A DNA stretch of 64,000 bases. It comes from Gentiana macrophylla (lineage: Eukaryota > Streptophyta > Magnoliopsida > Gentianales > Gentianaceae). Position numbers and translations under genes: made by a program. This document shows positions 1-10,750 of this stretch, one piece after another (within the stretch, counting starts at the first letter, position 1; every line of letters begins with the position of its first letter). The stretch spans positions 116,059,845-116,123,844 of the forward strand of contig CM047805.1 in the NCBI GenBank assembly GCA_026214975.1. Direction: 5' to 3'. The notes below the pieces were generated by a model. It saw nothing but the letters and a program-made list of their open reading frames with translations, had not been told where the DNA came from and did not search any database.

Positions 1-984
1 CGTGGACCATGGACCCATATTCGATAATTTACAATAAATTAGATAAAATTATTCATCGATGAATAATTATATCCAACCTATTAATTCCGGGATTACACCA
101 CCATAAACCCAAATCGAACTCTATCGAATATAGATAACTTACACTCAAATTATGAGTCGAAAGCGCCCATGATATAATCATTACATACGGATAAATCCTC
201 CATAGATTATTCACTTCGATTCGGGATATTTCCATAAACCCTTCTAAAACATATTATCCTTATTTACCATTAACCCCTAGTGATCAATTAGTTCATATTC
301 AATATAATATGAACTCGGCCGATCGATCGCTTTTAGTGGTCAACAAATAAAGGAGGCTGTCTCTCTACTTCCCCGAGGAAGGAATGGATTCCATATCGTG
401 ATAGCACAGACCACTCACTCATTCCGAATAGAGCCAACGAGAAGTGTTGGACCACATACTTCAAGTGATCCTTACTAACACATCAAACTCTACCCTAGTC
501 TAAGCGTTAAATGCCTCGTGATCACCTCAGGATTAAGATTAATCCATACATGATCATCTTGTGATTCGATAAGACTTCTCGATTACGGAATTATATCGAG
601 AACTCAAATCAAATCGGTCCAGCCCTATATGATTATCATCATATATAAATGCCCCACTAGGTACCCTATTACCGACAGTCCGGATAAGACTGGGCACCTA
701 AAGTGTTCTGGGCGCATTAATAGCAAATTAATCATGAGACCCATACTCAGATTAATAAACGCTACGGACTAAGTTAATTTTAAGTACATCTCACTAACTA
801 AGTACATCTCACTAACTCATTCCTCTTGTGTATAGCCATACACTGAGTTATGTGATTACATAAACGAGGTACTTAGGGTTTTCAGTAGTGTCTTAATTAT
901 AAGCATACATGCATATAATAAGATGAATTATTAATTCTGTCCTAAAACAATTATACAATTGTCTTTCGGGCACTACACCTTACA
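1..984 (-). mobile_element. Terminal part of an unidentified LTR retrotransposon, minus orientation
   Basis: The block has no credible ORF and ends abruptly at 984, exactly where similarity to the Athila-like LTR begins. Read on the minus strand it starts TGTAAGGTGTAGTGCCCG, which fits a TG...CA LTR terminus. It would therefore be an LTR or LTR-end that jumped into the (TA)-rich middle of the gypsy LTR; GTATG at 985-989 may be one copy of its target duplication. A perfect 18-bp tandem duplication lies at 782-817. The family and the other end lie outside what can be seen. Confidence 0.5.
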
Positions 985-2049
985 GTATGTATATATATGT
1001 TTTTATATATATAAATAAAGTCGTTATAGTATCGTTGTAATGGCGGAATAATTATCGAAGATTGTTGATTTCGAAGCTTTGTTATGTTATATCCGTGGAA
1101 AACGACCGCTTCAACAGTTGTAATCGGTAATATATTCTAATGTTATTATGTTTATTATTTCTATTTTTATTTATATATTACTTATAATAATGATGTTAAG
1201 CTAAAAATATATCTAGCCAAGATATAAATCGAATTAGTTATCTTTTTTATAGATCCGGATGATTGACTCGTAATAATGATTAAAACCAATTATAATGAAT
1301 CTCTTTCTATTTGCACTTAATGAAAGTAAAAATTGAATTAGCCACTCGATTTTTACTAGAAACGTAATCTAATGAATTGACAAGTCGCGATTAGAATACG
1401 AGATCGTAATAGAAAGACCGGAGAGGTAAAATTGGCCGAGTGAAAGCGTGACAACGGAATCCGATTTCCTATTCGAGGCGATTTATCTTGGGAGAGATAA
1501 ATCTTATTAAAATTGTGCTCACGATATTATTACGTTAAAATCACTGTTTAATGAATCAATCTTAAAATTGGCCGAATGACAAACGGGAGTGACCCATGCT
1601 TAAGATGACATTGGACAGATGACTAGACGTATGACAATTTCATACGCTCGTGTGAGGAGGAGTTGTGCAGCTTAGAGTACACCGGTTCATATATAATTGA
1701 CCTCATTGCATCAAGGAAAAGATCACATCTCATTTATTTCTACTAAAAGATATCGTAATTCAAGAACGTATTCTTGGCTAGATCCAAAAATATATATATT
1801 ATCTAGTTTTATATTTATATATTTATTTCTCGCTTTACTAACAATCTAACTAATCTAACTATCTAACTTTGAGGAAAATGGTAAAAGCTGCGACTTAGAT
1901 CGAAAGTTAATAATAGCTTCTTGGTGTTTAACCACACTTTGAATTATGCCTTCATTTCTCTCGAGGATACGACTGACTCACCGGACTAGCACTACAATTT
2001 GACCCGGCACATCGCCGGTAAAGATCGTAACACCTAGAAAAGGTCCGTC
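985..2049 (+). repeat. 5' LTR remnant of the Athila-like element
   Basis: The sequence matches the 3' LTR from the (TA)-rich centre through to the shared terminus AAAAGGTCCGTC. The two copies differ by scattered substitutions and many 1-3 base indels. The upstream half of this LTR is displaced by the element ending at 984. Confidence 0.8.
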
Positions 2050-2056
2050 GACTTTT

Positions 2057-2075
2057 CGCGCGCCGTTGCGGGAAA
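2057..2075 (+). other. Primer-binding site, tRNA-Asp type, degenerate
   Basis: Immediately after the LTR lies GCGCGCCGTTGCGGGAAA, a slightly decayed version of the tRNA-Asp-complementary site TGGCGCCGTTGCCGGGGA used by Athila and Tat elements. Its position a few bases from the LTR end supports the LTR boundary. Confidence 0.7.
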
Positions 2076-2249
2076 CGACGCTAATTCATTGTGTTCGAAT
2101 GGTTTCTACTTGTATTAGCTCAAAATTCTCGAGGATAAGTCAACACTCTTCTTATCACATTTCTTTTTTTATTTTCCGTTGGTACCTACCTTCTTTTAGT
2201 TACCAATTTTCTTCTTCTACAAAATTCGAGCATTTTCTATTTTAGATAG

Positions 2250-3167
2250 TTGATGACCAGAAGTGGTAAGACCCCACTCACTCCTTATAAGCCTGACATA
2301 AACACTTACGAAAGGCAGTTAAGAGTAGAAAGTAAACGAGGTCATACTAGTCAGGAAAATCCTGACCAAGGATCATCTTCAAATCGAAATAAGAAAATGG
2401 CCGCTGAGAGTAAGGATGAGGAATGGGTCAAGGTTCCTAAAATATTGAAAAATCCAAGAATGGGTAGGACCTTGTTCAATGAGCAGGTTAAAAAGGAATC
2501 AATTTTGAAAGGGCCAATTCAAACCGAACCTTATCCGGCTCAACTCAAATTCACCTCGATTCAATCTGATAGGGCAACACCATATCCAGTGCATATTTTG
2601 AAGAAAAAGGTACAGAATGATAACACACAGTGTCCTCAAAAGGCACAATCATTCCAGGAAGCTTTACCATCTTCGTTTAACGACAAGGGTAAGGGAGGTA
2701 TACATTCTAACCCTACTTTAATTGATCTTGAATTACTCCTCCATTCCCCGAAAAAGGAAATCAAAGAGATGAAGTTGGATAAGAAGTATGCATATTTTCT
2801 TGACACTTTTCGGCACTTAACAATTAATAGCCCTTTCATCGATGTTTATAAGGGAGAGCTTAGTTTGGGAATTAATGATGAGCGCGTTGTCTTTAACATT
2901 TACAATTCATTGAAATATCCATGCATTACACTAGAATCTTGTTCTTGTGTGGACCCTTTGTGTCCTTTTGCTGTGGATCGTACTAACACGCAGGTAATTG
3001 AAGAAGATGACTTCAGCAATAATGTGAAAGCTCGCAAACTCAAAGCTCGAAAATCAAAGGAAAAGGTCAAGAATCGCTTGGATTGGTGGAAATTGTCTGC
3101 TCTATGTTGGAGACCGGTATTAAAGACGGATGCGGTGCGTGAGGATGACCCACCACCTGTGCATTAA
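2250..3167 (+). CDS. Truncated gag/protease-flank ORF of the Athila-like element (305 aa)
   Basis: The protein starts MMTRSGK, like the TRSGK motif found between gag and protease in Athila polyproteins. It is lysine-rich over its first ~150 residues. Around residues 178-230 it joins a peptide resembling the region before protease (FLDTFRHLTINSPF) directly to one resembling the region after protease (IDVYKGELSLGINDERVVFN). In full Athila proteins these flank the aspartic protease core, so that core, with its catalytic D(S/T/L)GA, appears deleted in frame. No RT follows. The frame is intact for 305 codons, which is notable in an otherwise decayed element, and suggests either a non-autonomous family that keeps this ORF or a fairly young copy. 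The starts at 2250 and 2253 cannot be separated. Any function is uncertain. Confidence 0.65.
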   Translation: MMTRSGKTPLTPYKPDINTYERQLRVESKRGHTSQENPDQGSSSNRNKKMAAESKDEEWVKVPKILKNPRMGRTLFNEQVKKESILKGPIQTEPYPAQLKFTSIQSDRATPYPVHILKKKVQNDNTQCPQKAQSFQEALPSSFNDKGKGGIHSNPTLIDLELLLHSPKKEIKEMKLDKKYAYFLDTFRHLTINSPFIDVYKGELSLGINDERVVFNIYNSLKYPCITLESCSCVDPLCPFAVDRTNTQVIEEDDFSNNVKARKLKARKSKEKVKNRLDWWKLSALCWRPVLKTDAVREDDPPPVH

Positions 3168-4896
3168 AAACTGAAGCAAGGAAAAGTCTAGCTATAGACT
3201 ATAAATATAGTGAAATCACGGGTACTATCCTTCCTATTTACACATTAAGCATTTATTTCTAGTTGATTCGTGTGCTTAATTGTTACATGCTTTGGTGAGT
3301 AATTGTTAGAAGTATCCCATTTAGTTTAGTATATTATATTAGTTGTTTAAGTTTGTCGAGCAAACGACGTTAACCAAAAAAGCGCTACCGGAGGCGCCCG
3401 TAAAATGTTAAATATAATAATTACTCATATTTTGGATGATACTTTGCGAATACTTGGATTGATTTTCATTTTGTTTCACCAAGTCTTAGGATGAATGTTT
3501 GAATGTCATTAAAAAGGGAATGATTAGGTGGTTATCCGAAAATCGATGGAGAAAAAAGAGAAAAATTCAAATGCGTCATTTATTGGACTTAGGTTGTTCG
3601 AACGATTTGAAATAACCTTTGAGGATACGGGTATAAAAGACTCGAGTTAATACTTTGCCATACATTACATTTCATGATCTAGTCATTTTTAAATTTTAAA
3701 TAACGTGTGACATGTATTAGTTCAAATACTATGGAATTGAGGAGGTCATAAATTTAACCCACCCACCCACCCTTTAATATCATCCGAGTATTTGTTTTGA
3801 CTTGTTTTAGTGCACCATTGCTTTCCCAACAACTTATTTACACTCACTTTACATTGATGACAATGTAAGTTCGTAAGTGGGGAGTGGAGTCGTTGGTCTA
3901 GCAATGGAATTAATGTTTATTTTGTATCAATAAATCCCTTAGTTTTCGATTTTTTTCGAGCATTATTTAGTTGATTAAACTAAATTGTATAAGGTATATA
4001 TTTCATGGATTTGAAGATATAATGATCAATTTGGATGTGTATAACCAACGTGAACCGTAAGTGCATTGTAATTCCAAATATATTTGTGTAACATGAATTC
4101 CTTCACGTAAAGCCTTTGATATTGAAGCGGAAAATTTTAAAATCAGATCCATTCAAGTATCCTAGTGGTTATTCTATAGATAATTGCGAAGAACTTAGTA
4201 CCTAACTTTTGAACGATATCTGTGAATATCCAAGGTTTGAATGTGATGGAAAGGATATAAGTTAAGTGGAATGAAAGGAAGAATGTAAAAAAAAATAAAA
4301 AATAAAAATAAAGATGAACTATTTATATCTCGGATGTAGCTACCAATGATTTGAGTGCAGTAGGGCGTTATCACGAAACGTCCTATATCACTATGAGGTT
4401 TAAAAGCTCCCATCGCTCGATGATAGTAGTCCGCCTAGGGTGTTATCACGAAACGCCCTATTGCTTTGGAATGAAGGCATATGCTACAAATGAAAAAAAA
4501 ATAAAAATAAAAATGGAAATATGGTTGAAAACTTAGTTATCTTCTGACTATCCCCAGTATAAACTGAATGATATGCTTTAGGGATTATCCTAATAAGTAC
4601 ACGTGAGAACTTTGTGTGGAACTGTTACTGCCTATACCTAGGAAAGTCATTAGGATTGTCTGAATGAATATTTGTGCGTTTGCTTGTATTATTCAAGAGA
4701 GGATGGTGGAAATTGAAAAGGCTTGTCACACACACACTCTGTTATACATTTATATTGAGGTTAACGCCTGGTTGTAATTCTAATGGTTGCAGCATCTGGT
4801 TGTCCCTTATATCTTATATCTTCATGAATTTATCTCTCATTCATTTTGTTTTATCGCTTGTTTTGCTCGAGGACGACCAAAAGCTAAGTGGGGAGT
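3168..4896 (+). other. Noncoding internal region and polypurine tract of the Athila-like element
   Basis: No convincing ORF is seen. The stretch includes CATTGATGACAATGTAAG followed by AAGTGGGGAG near 3855-3885, an arrangement often seen downstream of pol in Athila-type elements. A second such tract (CTCGAGGACGACCAAAAG, then AAGTGGGGAG at 4886-4895) directly precedes the 3' LTR and is the likely polypurine tract. The motif GTTATCACGAAACG occurs twice (about 4367 and 4442). Confidence 0.55.
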
Positions 4897-5216
4897 TGTG
4901 ATGAGAGACAAATTAATGATCATTATTACGACATTTTACCCCAATATTGATACCACTTTGAGCATTATTGTACCAATTTAAGTCAATAATTACTTAATTT
5001 TATCCAAATATATAAATAGTGGTTATTATATAAATTATCGTATTTTTATAAGTTTTTATAGGTTTTGTACCGGTTTAGTAACCGGAGTGTCGTGTCGGAT
5101 TTACGCTTGGTATTTTGGTGGCTTATTGCAGAATTATAGGTTGACCAAAATCCCGAGTAATGACACGCTTTGAGGCCTAAAAGAGGTATTTTTAGGGATA
5201 TAAGAGTGTGACACTA

Positions 5217-5590
5217 ACTTAAGTGGTCAAGTGGCTCAGTGGTTAGTGGTACCACTAACGAATTATATCTTCGACAAACAAATGGCTCATTAAACGGCAT
5301 TTTCTGAAGAAGTGTCCTTAATGAAAGTTGCTGATCTTTGAAAAAGCTTTCCAACGCATTTTGAATCACGTCAATCGGACTTCTACAACTCAAGTATCAT
5401 TAAGTCAAGTGGTCAAGTGGCTAATCGATTCGATTTAGTGGAAATCAAGAAATATCTTCGACGAGCGAATGGCCCATCAAAAAGACATTTTCTGAAGAAG
5501 AGTCCTTCATGAAAGTTGTAGATCTTCAAATAAGCTTTCCAATGCCTCTTGAATCATGTCAATCGGAGGTCTACAACTCAAGATATGGCC
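5217..5590 (+). repeat. Two-copy tandem duplication (~187 bp) in the LTR U3
   Basis: Two units (about 5217-5402 and 5403-5590) share the order TCAAGTGG, ATCTTCGAC, ACATTTTCTGAAGAAG, GAAAGTTG, AAGCTTTCCAA and TACAACTCAAG. They are diverged by scattered substitutions. Duplications of this kind upstream of the TATA box are common in plant LTR promoters. Confidence 0.75.
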
Positions 5591-5646
5591 ATTTTACTGA
5601 ACTGCGATACCGTATAGACGAATTTTGACAATACGAATCAAGATTT

Positions 5647-5658
5647 CCTATAAATACC
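5647..5658 (+). promoter_or_regulatory. TATA box of the Athila-like 3' LTR
   Basis: CCTATAAATACC is a near-consensus plant TATA element inside the LTR, downstream of the duplicated U3 block. It matches the TATA boxes seen in the Tat and Sirevirus LTRs of this window. Confidence 0.55.
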
Positions 5659-5782
5659 CCCCTAAATCCATCAAAAATCTTTGCCCCCTTCTTTCCCATT
5701 TCCCCTCTTCATTCCCATCTCTTTCTTCTCGTCCATCTCCTTCTTCTTCTTTTTTATTTTTTTATTTTTAGATCACACACAT

Positions 5783-5791
<9 letters not shown>

Positions 5792-5843
<52 letters not shown>
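5792..5843 (+). repeat. (TA)n microsatellite, Helitron target
   Basis: About 26 TA units precede the Helitron terminus, and a further (TA)n run (10715-10747) continues on the far side. The tract was therefore one microsatellite in the LTR before insertion. Helitrons insert between A and T, so it is an ideal target. Confidence 0.9.
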
Positions 5844-5844
<1 letters not shown>

Positions 5845-5875
5845 TAGTATTTTCACACCGTGCAATGCACGGTGT
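5844..5875 (-). other. Helitron 3' terminus: hairpin plus CTAG
   Basis: The palindrome ACACCGTGCA-A-TGCACGGTGT is followed on the minus strand by TGAAAATA and then CTAG. This is the replication/transposition termination structure expected at a Helitron 3' end. Confidence 0.85.
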
Positions 5876-6611
5876 ATGCCATATATGAGCATCGGTGATT
5901 GTGGGACTATGCAGTTACGTAGTTTTGATGGTGAAGTGTAACATGATATAATAAGGAAGATATTTGCTACATAAGAGATCATTGTAAATATTTGAGAAAC
6001 GGAAAACATCAGCCATTTAATACATGGAAGTTGCTAATGTATATCAGGCAATCCAATGCCCTATTGTATGCAATATTAAACAAAATATATCCCTATAAGC
6101 CTCGAGCAGCATGTCGATCTCCGTTGAATGGCCTTAAAGTGGAAAAATGAAGTTGGGAATGAGTTCTACTATTCTTTAAATGTCATGTCTTCCTTCAATG
6201 GTGTGTTGTTCATGAAGTGCATTGTTCTTTATTTCTAGGGATAGACCTTCATTGGAATGGATAGCGACAGATAGCGACAGTTAAAGATAATTCAAAATGA
6301 GGCAAGCATCATGTTTTAATTCACCAATCACTAACTAAAGCATTACCATGGAATAAATAGTATATACCTAAGGCTAACGAAATTATAAACAGCACGTGGC
6401 ACAATTTGATGTTACATACTAAATACAAAATCCTGGCATTGTTGTATATAATCTAGGGCGCTGGTTTTTCATTAGCAACATTAATCGGGTGCAAAAAAAA
6501 ACACAATATAACAAACAATCGATTAATGCAAACATAGCCGCAACCTAATTTTAACCACATACCACTCTCAATACAAGAAGAAAATAGAAGGCATTGATAA
6601 ATTGAACCCAC

Positions 6612-7391
6612 CTGCGAATTGGATCCCAGATCATTTCCATAATCAGCAAATTGAACACCTTCTATTGGGCCAGTCTGCAAAAAAAATAATTCAAGCTCAT
6701 CCAACAAGAAACGCATCAGTGATATTACAAGAGGAAAAAAGTTTCATTGAAACAAGAAAAGCATAAAACGGAATAAAAAAATCCAAATATATGACAAAGA
6801 CCATATAAGATCGACCTGAACCAACAACCCTCTCCTCATAACATCGTACAATGCTTGTACCGCCAACATCAACTGTTTCATGAGGAGGATGGGAACTTCA
6901 AATTGCCACCAGACAAACTATAGTAATGGAAAAGAGAAAATTAAACTTAAATGATATGAGATAAAAATATGGTGAACAACAAACAATCCCACACCTCTAC
7001 ACACTACTTCAAATAAGGAACAAAGAAAAAGTATACCTTCTATATTGATGCCAACCAATTCAAGAGCCACCAGAGATGTTATTCAATTTTCAACTATAGC
7101 CGATGTAAACAAATAATTCCAGCTAAGGATTTTATATGATGTCAGTATGATGTACTACAATTCTAAATAAAAGAAAATTCGATTAAATAAGATATGGGAT
7201 TGTAGCTGTCTTTTTCTTCCAACAACAAATGTGCCTCATATGTGACGATAGAAGTAAAATATACCAAAACAAATAGGTACAACCAATAAGGTGGTACCGG
7301 TAACAGACCTTGTTAATGGTTTTCTCAATTTTGCCATCCGAGTATCGTTCATGCCAGATTGAGAAACAGTAGCCACGATCATTTGCCCTAC
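6612..7391 (-). pseudogene. Three captured exon-like segments of unidentified gene(s)
   Basis: Segments bounded by AG/GT on the minus strand have open frames. 7391-7309 reads RANDRGYCFSIWHERYSDG and on to KIEKTINK. About 6895-6816 reads PPHETVDVGGTSIVRCYEER and then VVGS. 6674-6612, with a pyrimidine-rich acceptor, reads TGPIEGVQFADYGNDLGSNSQ without its last residue. The compositions look like real protein, but I cannot name the family. They may come from one donor gene because order and orientation agree. No start or stop connects them, so they are fragments, possibly transcribed by read-through. Confidence 0.45.
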
Positions 7392-8528
7392 CTAAATGAA
7401 ATAAAAGATATTAAAACAAATAGGTAGAACCAATTAGGTGGTACCGGTAATATGCCTATTTTCTCCCTTTTTTTTAACAAATTTTTTATCCAAACCTTTT
7501 AGCCAAATAATTTAGATGTCATTAAACAAAGTAATGAAAAGAGGCAACACCTGCAAATCATCATGTCTTCCTAAATCATATTTTTTAGCACATTTAGATT
7601 TAGATGCTTTTGGCCTACAATGAAATACCACCAAGACCAATGTAAATAATCCATGAGAAGTGTACTAAATGAACAGGGACAAAATTAGAGCTTCTTATTA
7701 TTTCAACGCGTGTATGGGTACTAATAGGAGCAAGAGTGTTACAAAAATTGAACTGAAAGTTTTTTGACTGACAAATTGATTTTGGAAACATCGATTCAGT
7801 GTGGTGCTCGGGGCAAATAAAGGGCTCCCAAGAAGAATACTTTCCATTTGCAGTATGATATGCCCAATGCCCTCAATACCCAACAAATGGCATGGGGGTT
7901 AAAATTGAAAAATGTAGCATAAAGGGGAAACAACAAGCAAACAAACATAAACCAAGAGCATAATAAGAAGTTGCATTCATGGAACAAGAATATCCGGAGC
8001 AAATATTCACATCCACTACAACATAATGTCTTGGTACGTACTTGTACAAAGGCAAGGGTTGATTCTCCAATAATTAACGAATATGAATCAACCTGCAACA
8101 CAACGCAATAGTAAACATATTTAAACAAAATATTTTGTCCACTGAAAATTTTGTCAAATTAAAGGTTGAACATAGAAAGTCAGGAATCAATGTGTTACAA
8201 ACAAACAAAAAAATGGTAAATCAAGAAACGCGGAACTATAAAAAAGGCGAACAACAATGCATAGTTTATTCTATTGCTCTACAAAATGCATACATTTGCA
8301 AACCTTGGTTAGCTCTCAGCAGAAATCTTATCAAGGTTTGCAAATCTTTCTAACCTTGGTTAGCTCATAGCAGAAATCATCAGCTTGCATAAATGAACCT
8401 ACAATTAACGGGAGACAAATGTCGTATTCTCCTGAAAATGAAGATACACAGTATGCTCTTATGTCACATGGACATTAGTGGTGAAGCATGTATAAAAACT
8501 ATATGTAACAACAAAGTCGGACAAAAAC

Positions 8529-8881
8529 CTTTGCTATGACTTGCATAAGATCTTTGGCTGGAATAATCATAGTCTTCAAGGATTGTTTCACAATGCTGCC
8601 TGAAATAATTTTCTGTTCCCCAGAAACGTTTTTGCTCAAATGAGCCATTTTCAGTATAATTCCTACACCAAAGCAAAACTGCGAGTATTTAATACGGTAC
8701 AATATATGCAAACCAGTAAAAACATACTCCGAGTGATTAAGTGTACCAAAATCTTTCTCAGCATCAGTTGCATCAAATATACCTAAAAAGACAGAACCAA
8801 CCAACACTTGTACTTCTACTGTATGCCTTATCAGGCAAGCAGTCAAATAAACCAGCCGTTCATGGGAACCTCCTTTTTCAC
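8529..8881 (-). pseudogene. Captured Ataxin-2 (CID3/CID4-like) LSM-LsmAD exon pair
   Basis: Two exons with canonical borders lie on the minus strand. 8881-8747 encodes RLVYLTACLIRHTVEVQV, then GSVFLGIFDATDAEKDFG. After an AG acceptor, 8662-8529 encodes IILKMAHLSKN and later KTMIIPAKDLMQVIAK. The reading phase continues across the intron (FG|IILKM). This is the LSM fold and the start of the LsmAD region of plant Ataxin-2/PBP1-type RNA-binding proteins (CID3/CID4 in Arabidopsis), which interact with poly(A)-binding protein. The N-terminus, the rest of LsmAD and the PAM2 motif are absent. The normal glycine/histidine-containing stretch after CLI is altered (RHT). The fragment was most probably captured by the Helitron and is not expected to make a functional protein on its own. 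Confidence 0.75.
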
Positions 8882-9328
8882 CTGAAACAATCTACTTCAG
8901 ATGCATCCAACAAAAACAGAAGCAAACAAGTATCCATGATGCTCCAGTGGTTAGAACTTGAAACTCATGCTCTAACCTGCCCTCAAACCTGTGCCCTGCA
9001 TTTTTTTTCAGTACAATCATAGCCAAATCCATTGAAAACAGACTGAAGCTGCAGGACTTGCTCCAAACTCATTTTTAGAACAATCTCTCCACTATAACTC
9101 TATTAAGATTCAGTTAATTGTCCTTAATCCTGCCGTAAGACACAAAATATCAATGACATGCTGCTAGAATGAAATCAAGGGACAATCTTGAAATCACACC
9201 AAAACTAAGACATTAATCGAACAAAGAGACAAATTACAGCTTGGGGGATCATATGTAAATGATAAATAACATAGAAAAACGCAAAGAGGACAGCTACGGT
9301 AAATTGTTTTACAGCCATAAGAATCTAC

Positions 9329-9635
9329 CTCATCCGGAGATGGAAAGGAAGATCAATTACGATGTATGCAAACAGAGGATCACCGATCTGCATAACAATG
9401 ATAAGAAATGACAGCAAAGAAGGAAAAAAGCATGATAAGGAGATTGTACTATGCATACTTCGTACAGTATATCTTCATTTTCATCAAAACCATTGCATCT
9501 TATCAGCACCCACAACTGGGTTAGCCTTTGCAATAGCTTTCCTTCTCTGACTCTTGAAATCAACGGTAGAAGCATGCTATTCTGGGTACCTATGGACGGC
9601 ACAAAAGATACGGCCGCACCACAGTTGAATTCCAT
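9329..9635 (-). pseudogene. Captured first two exons of an unidentified gene
   Basis: On the minus strand ATG at 9635 opens a 59-codon exon (MEFNCGAAVSFVPSIGTQNS ... ENEDILYE) ending at a GT donor (9459). An exon from 9387 to 9329 continues in phase with IGDPLFAYIVIDLPFHLRM and ends at a GT donor. It could form a 5' leader to the Ataxin-2 exons if transcribed from within the Helitron. I do not recognise the family. Confidence 0.45.
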
Positions 9636-10574
9636 CACCCCAACCTTCTTTTTGTAGCTAAAACACCGATTAGATGGCGTTCATCCTGCTGTCTTCGAAA
9701 CCTCCCATTTAATCTTCAACCAATTTTTTTTTTTTTTTTTTTTTTGCAGAATAAGGGAGAATTTGGTGGGTTCTTGAAGGATAAGAGGAAAAGTGAAGAG
9801 ATTGTTATCAATAGCTTTTTCGTTGGCCCCAAAAGTCTTTAGGGTGACAGAAGTGACAGGTGAATCAATGAACTGTATTTACTTGGGAAGAAGTGAAGAC
9901 TTTCTTGCCCGCTCTGTAACACGCATAAAAAAAAATAAAAAAAAGGGAAAAAAGGAAAGCATGGTTGGAAGCACACGTGGCAGCCATGAGCAAAATGCAT
10001 AAATTGTTATCGTGGCTCATTGAATTCCGTATACATGATGATACGCACGTTGAAGCTAAAACGACGACAAAGAAACGAGTATGATTAAAATCCAATAAAC
10101 ATCAACCTATATTATTCACTACCAAAAAAACCGAAGGTGAAAAATAACATTAAAAACATAGCATGATTTAGTAAACCATGTGTATGAATAAAAAAGAAAT
10201 TATAAAATTAAAATGAAAAAAGGAAAGCAAATAAACAACAACCCAAAAAAAGTAAGGAAAAAAAAGAGTGTGTGAAGTAGCAGGATAAACCCGATTATAA
10301 AAAAAATCCGATAACGCCTGCTTAAAAAACCGGCATACACAGACAATATATAAAATATATATCAAAGGGGGAAAGAAACACACACACAACACGACCTCAA
10401 TGAGAACGAAAAAATTAAAAACTAAAAAAACGAATAGATGACAGAAACGTGAAGCCAAAATTTTTAAAAGAGGAAAAATTCGGGATGACTATTTACAAAT
10501 CGGAAATGGAAAGGAAAAACGAGAGAATATTTAAGCCTAGGAAATTGCATTTAGAAAATAAAAAAAAATTATAT

Positions 10575-10577
<3 letters not shown>

Positions 10578-10606
<29 letters not shown>

Positions 10607-10668
10607 CACGGCGTCGGGCGACGGGCAAGTGCATATGTGATATATAGGAAGGAAAAAAAAAAAAAAAA
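10578..10668. repeat. Poly(A) tracts inside the Helitron 5' end
   Basis: Two long A runs (about 10579-10606 and 10652-10669) flank a short GC-rich block. On the minus strand these are T tracts just after the Helitron start. Their exact length should be treated as approximate. Confidence 0.8.
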
Positions 10669-10685
10669 AATATCATAATCGTCAC

Positions 10686-10711
10686 ACAAGGGACTTGCCC
10701 TTGTCTTTATT

Positions 10712-10714
<3 letters not shown>
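10686..10714 (-). other. Helitron 5' terminus with subterminal inverted repeat
   Basis: The minus strand starts TCTAATAAAG. A short palindrome ACAAGGG-CAAGT-CCCTTGT (10686-10704) lies 10 bp inside the end. The next bases outward are the (TA)n target. Confidence 0.75.

Positions 10715-10750
<36 letters not shown>

Larger units (their letters stand above)
4897..5843 (+). repeat. 3' LTR of the Athila-like element, upstream half (before the Helitron)
   Basis: It begins TGTGATGAG just after the polypurine tract and runs into a (TA)n tract interrupted by the Helitron. A TATA box (CCTATAAATACC, from 5647) sits about 150 bp before the Helitron and is the likely LTR promoter. The corresponding half of the 5' LTR is not in the window. 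Confidence 0.7.
5844..10714 (-). mobile_element. Non-autonomous Helitron carrying captured gene fragments
   Basis: On the minus strand the element begins TCTAATAAAGACAAGG at 10714 and ends CTAG at 5844. A 10-bp-arm hairpin (ACACCGTGCA/TGCACGGTGT, 5855-5875) lies 7 bp before CTAG. The host bases are A before and T after, inside a (TA)n tract. TC start, CTRR end, 3' hairpin and A^T insertion without target duplication are the defining Helitron features. No Rep/helicase coding sequence is seen, so the element is non-autonomous. It holds minus-strand exon-like segments, two of them from an Ataxin-2-like gene. It lies in the 3' LTR of the Athila-like element and is therefore younger than it. Confidence 0.85.

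Noticed and set aside
4195..4981. Short ORFs in the Athila-like 3' internal region
   Set aside because: 60-75 codons, hydrophobic by AT composition, in a stretch that is noncoding in this element type.
5681..6009. ORFs over the (TA)n tract on both strands
   Set aside because: Low-complexity translations (repeated Tyr-Ile) across a microsatellite and the Helitron end.
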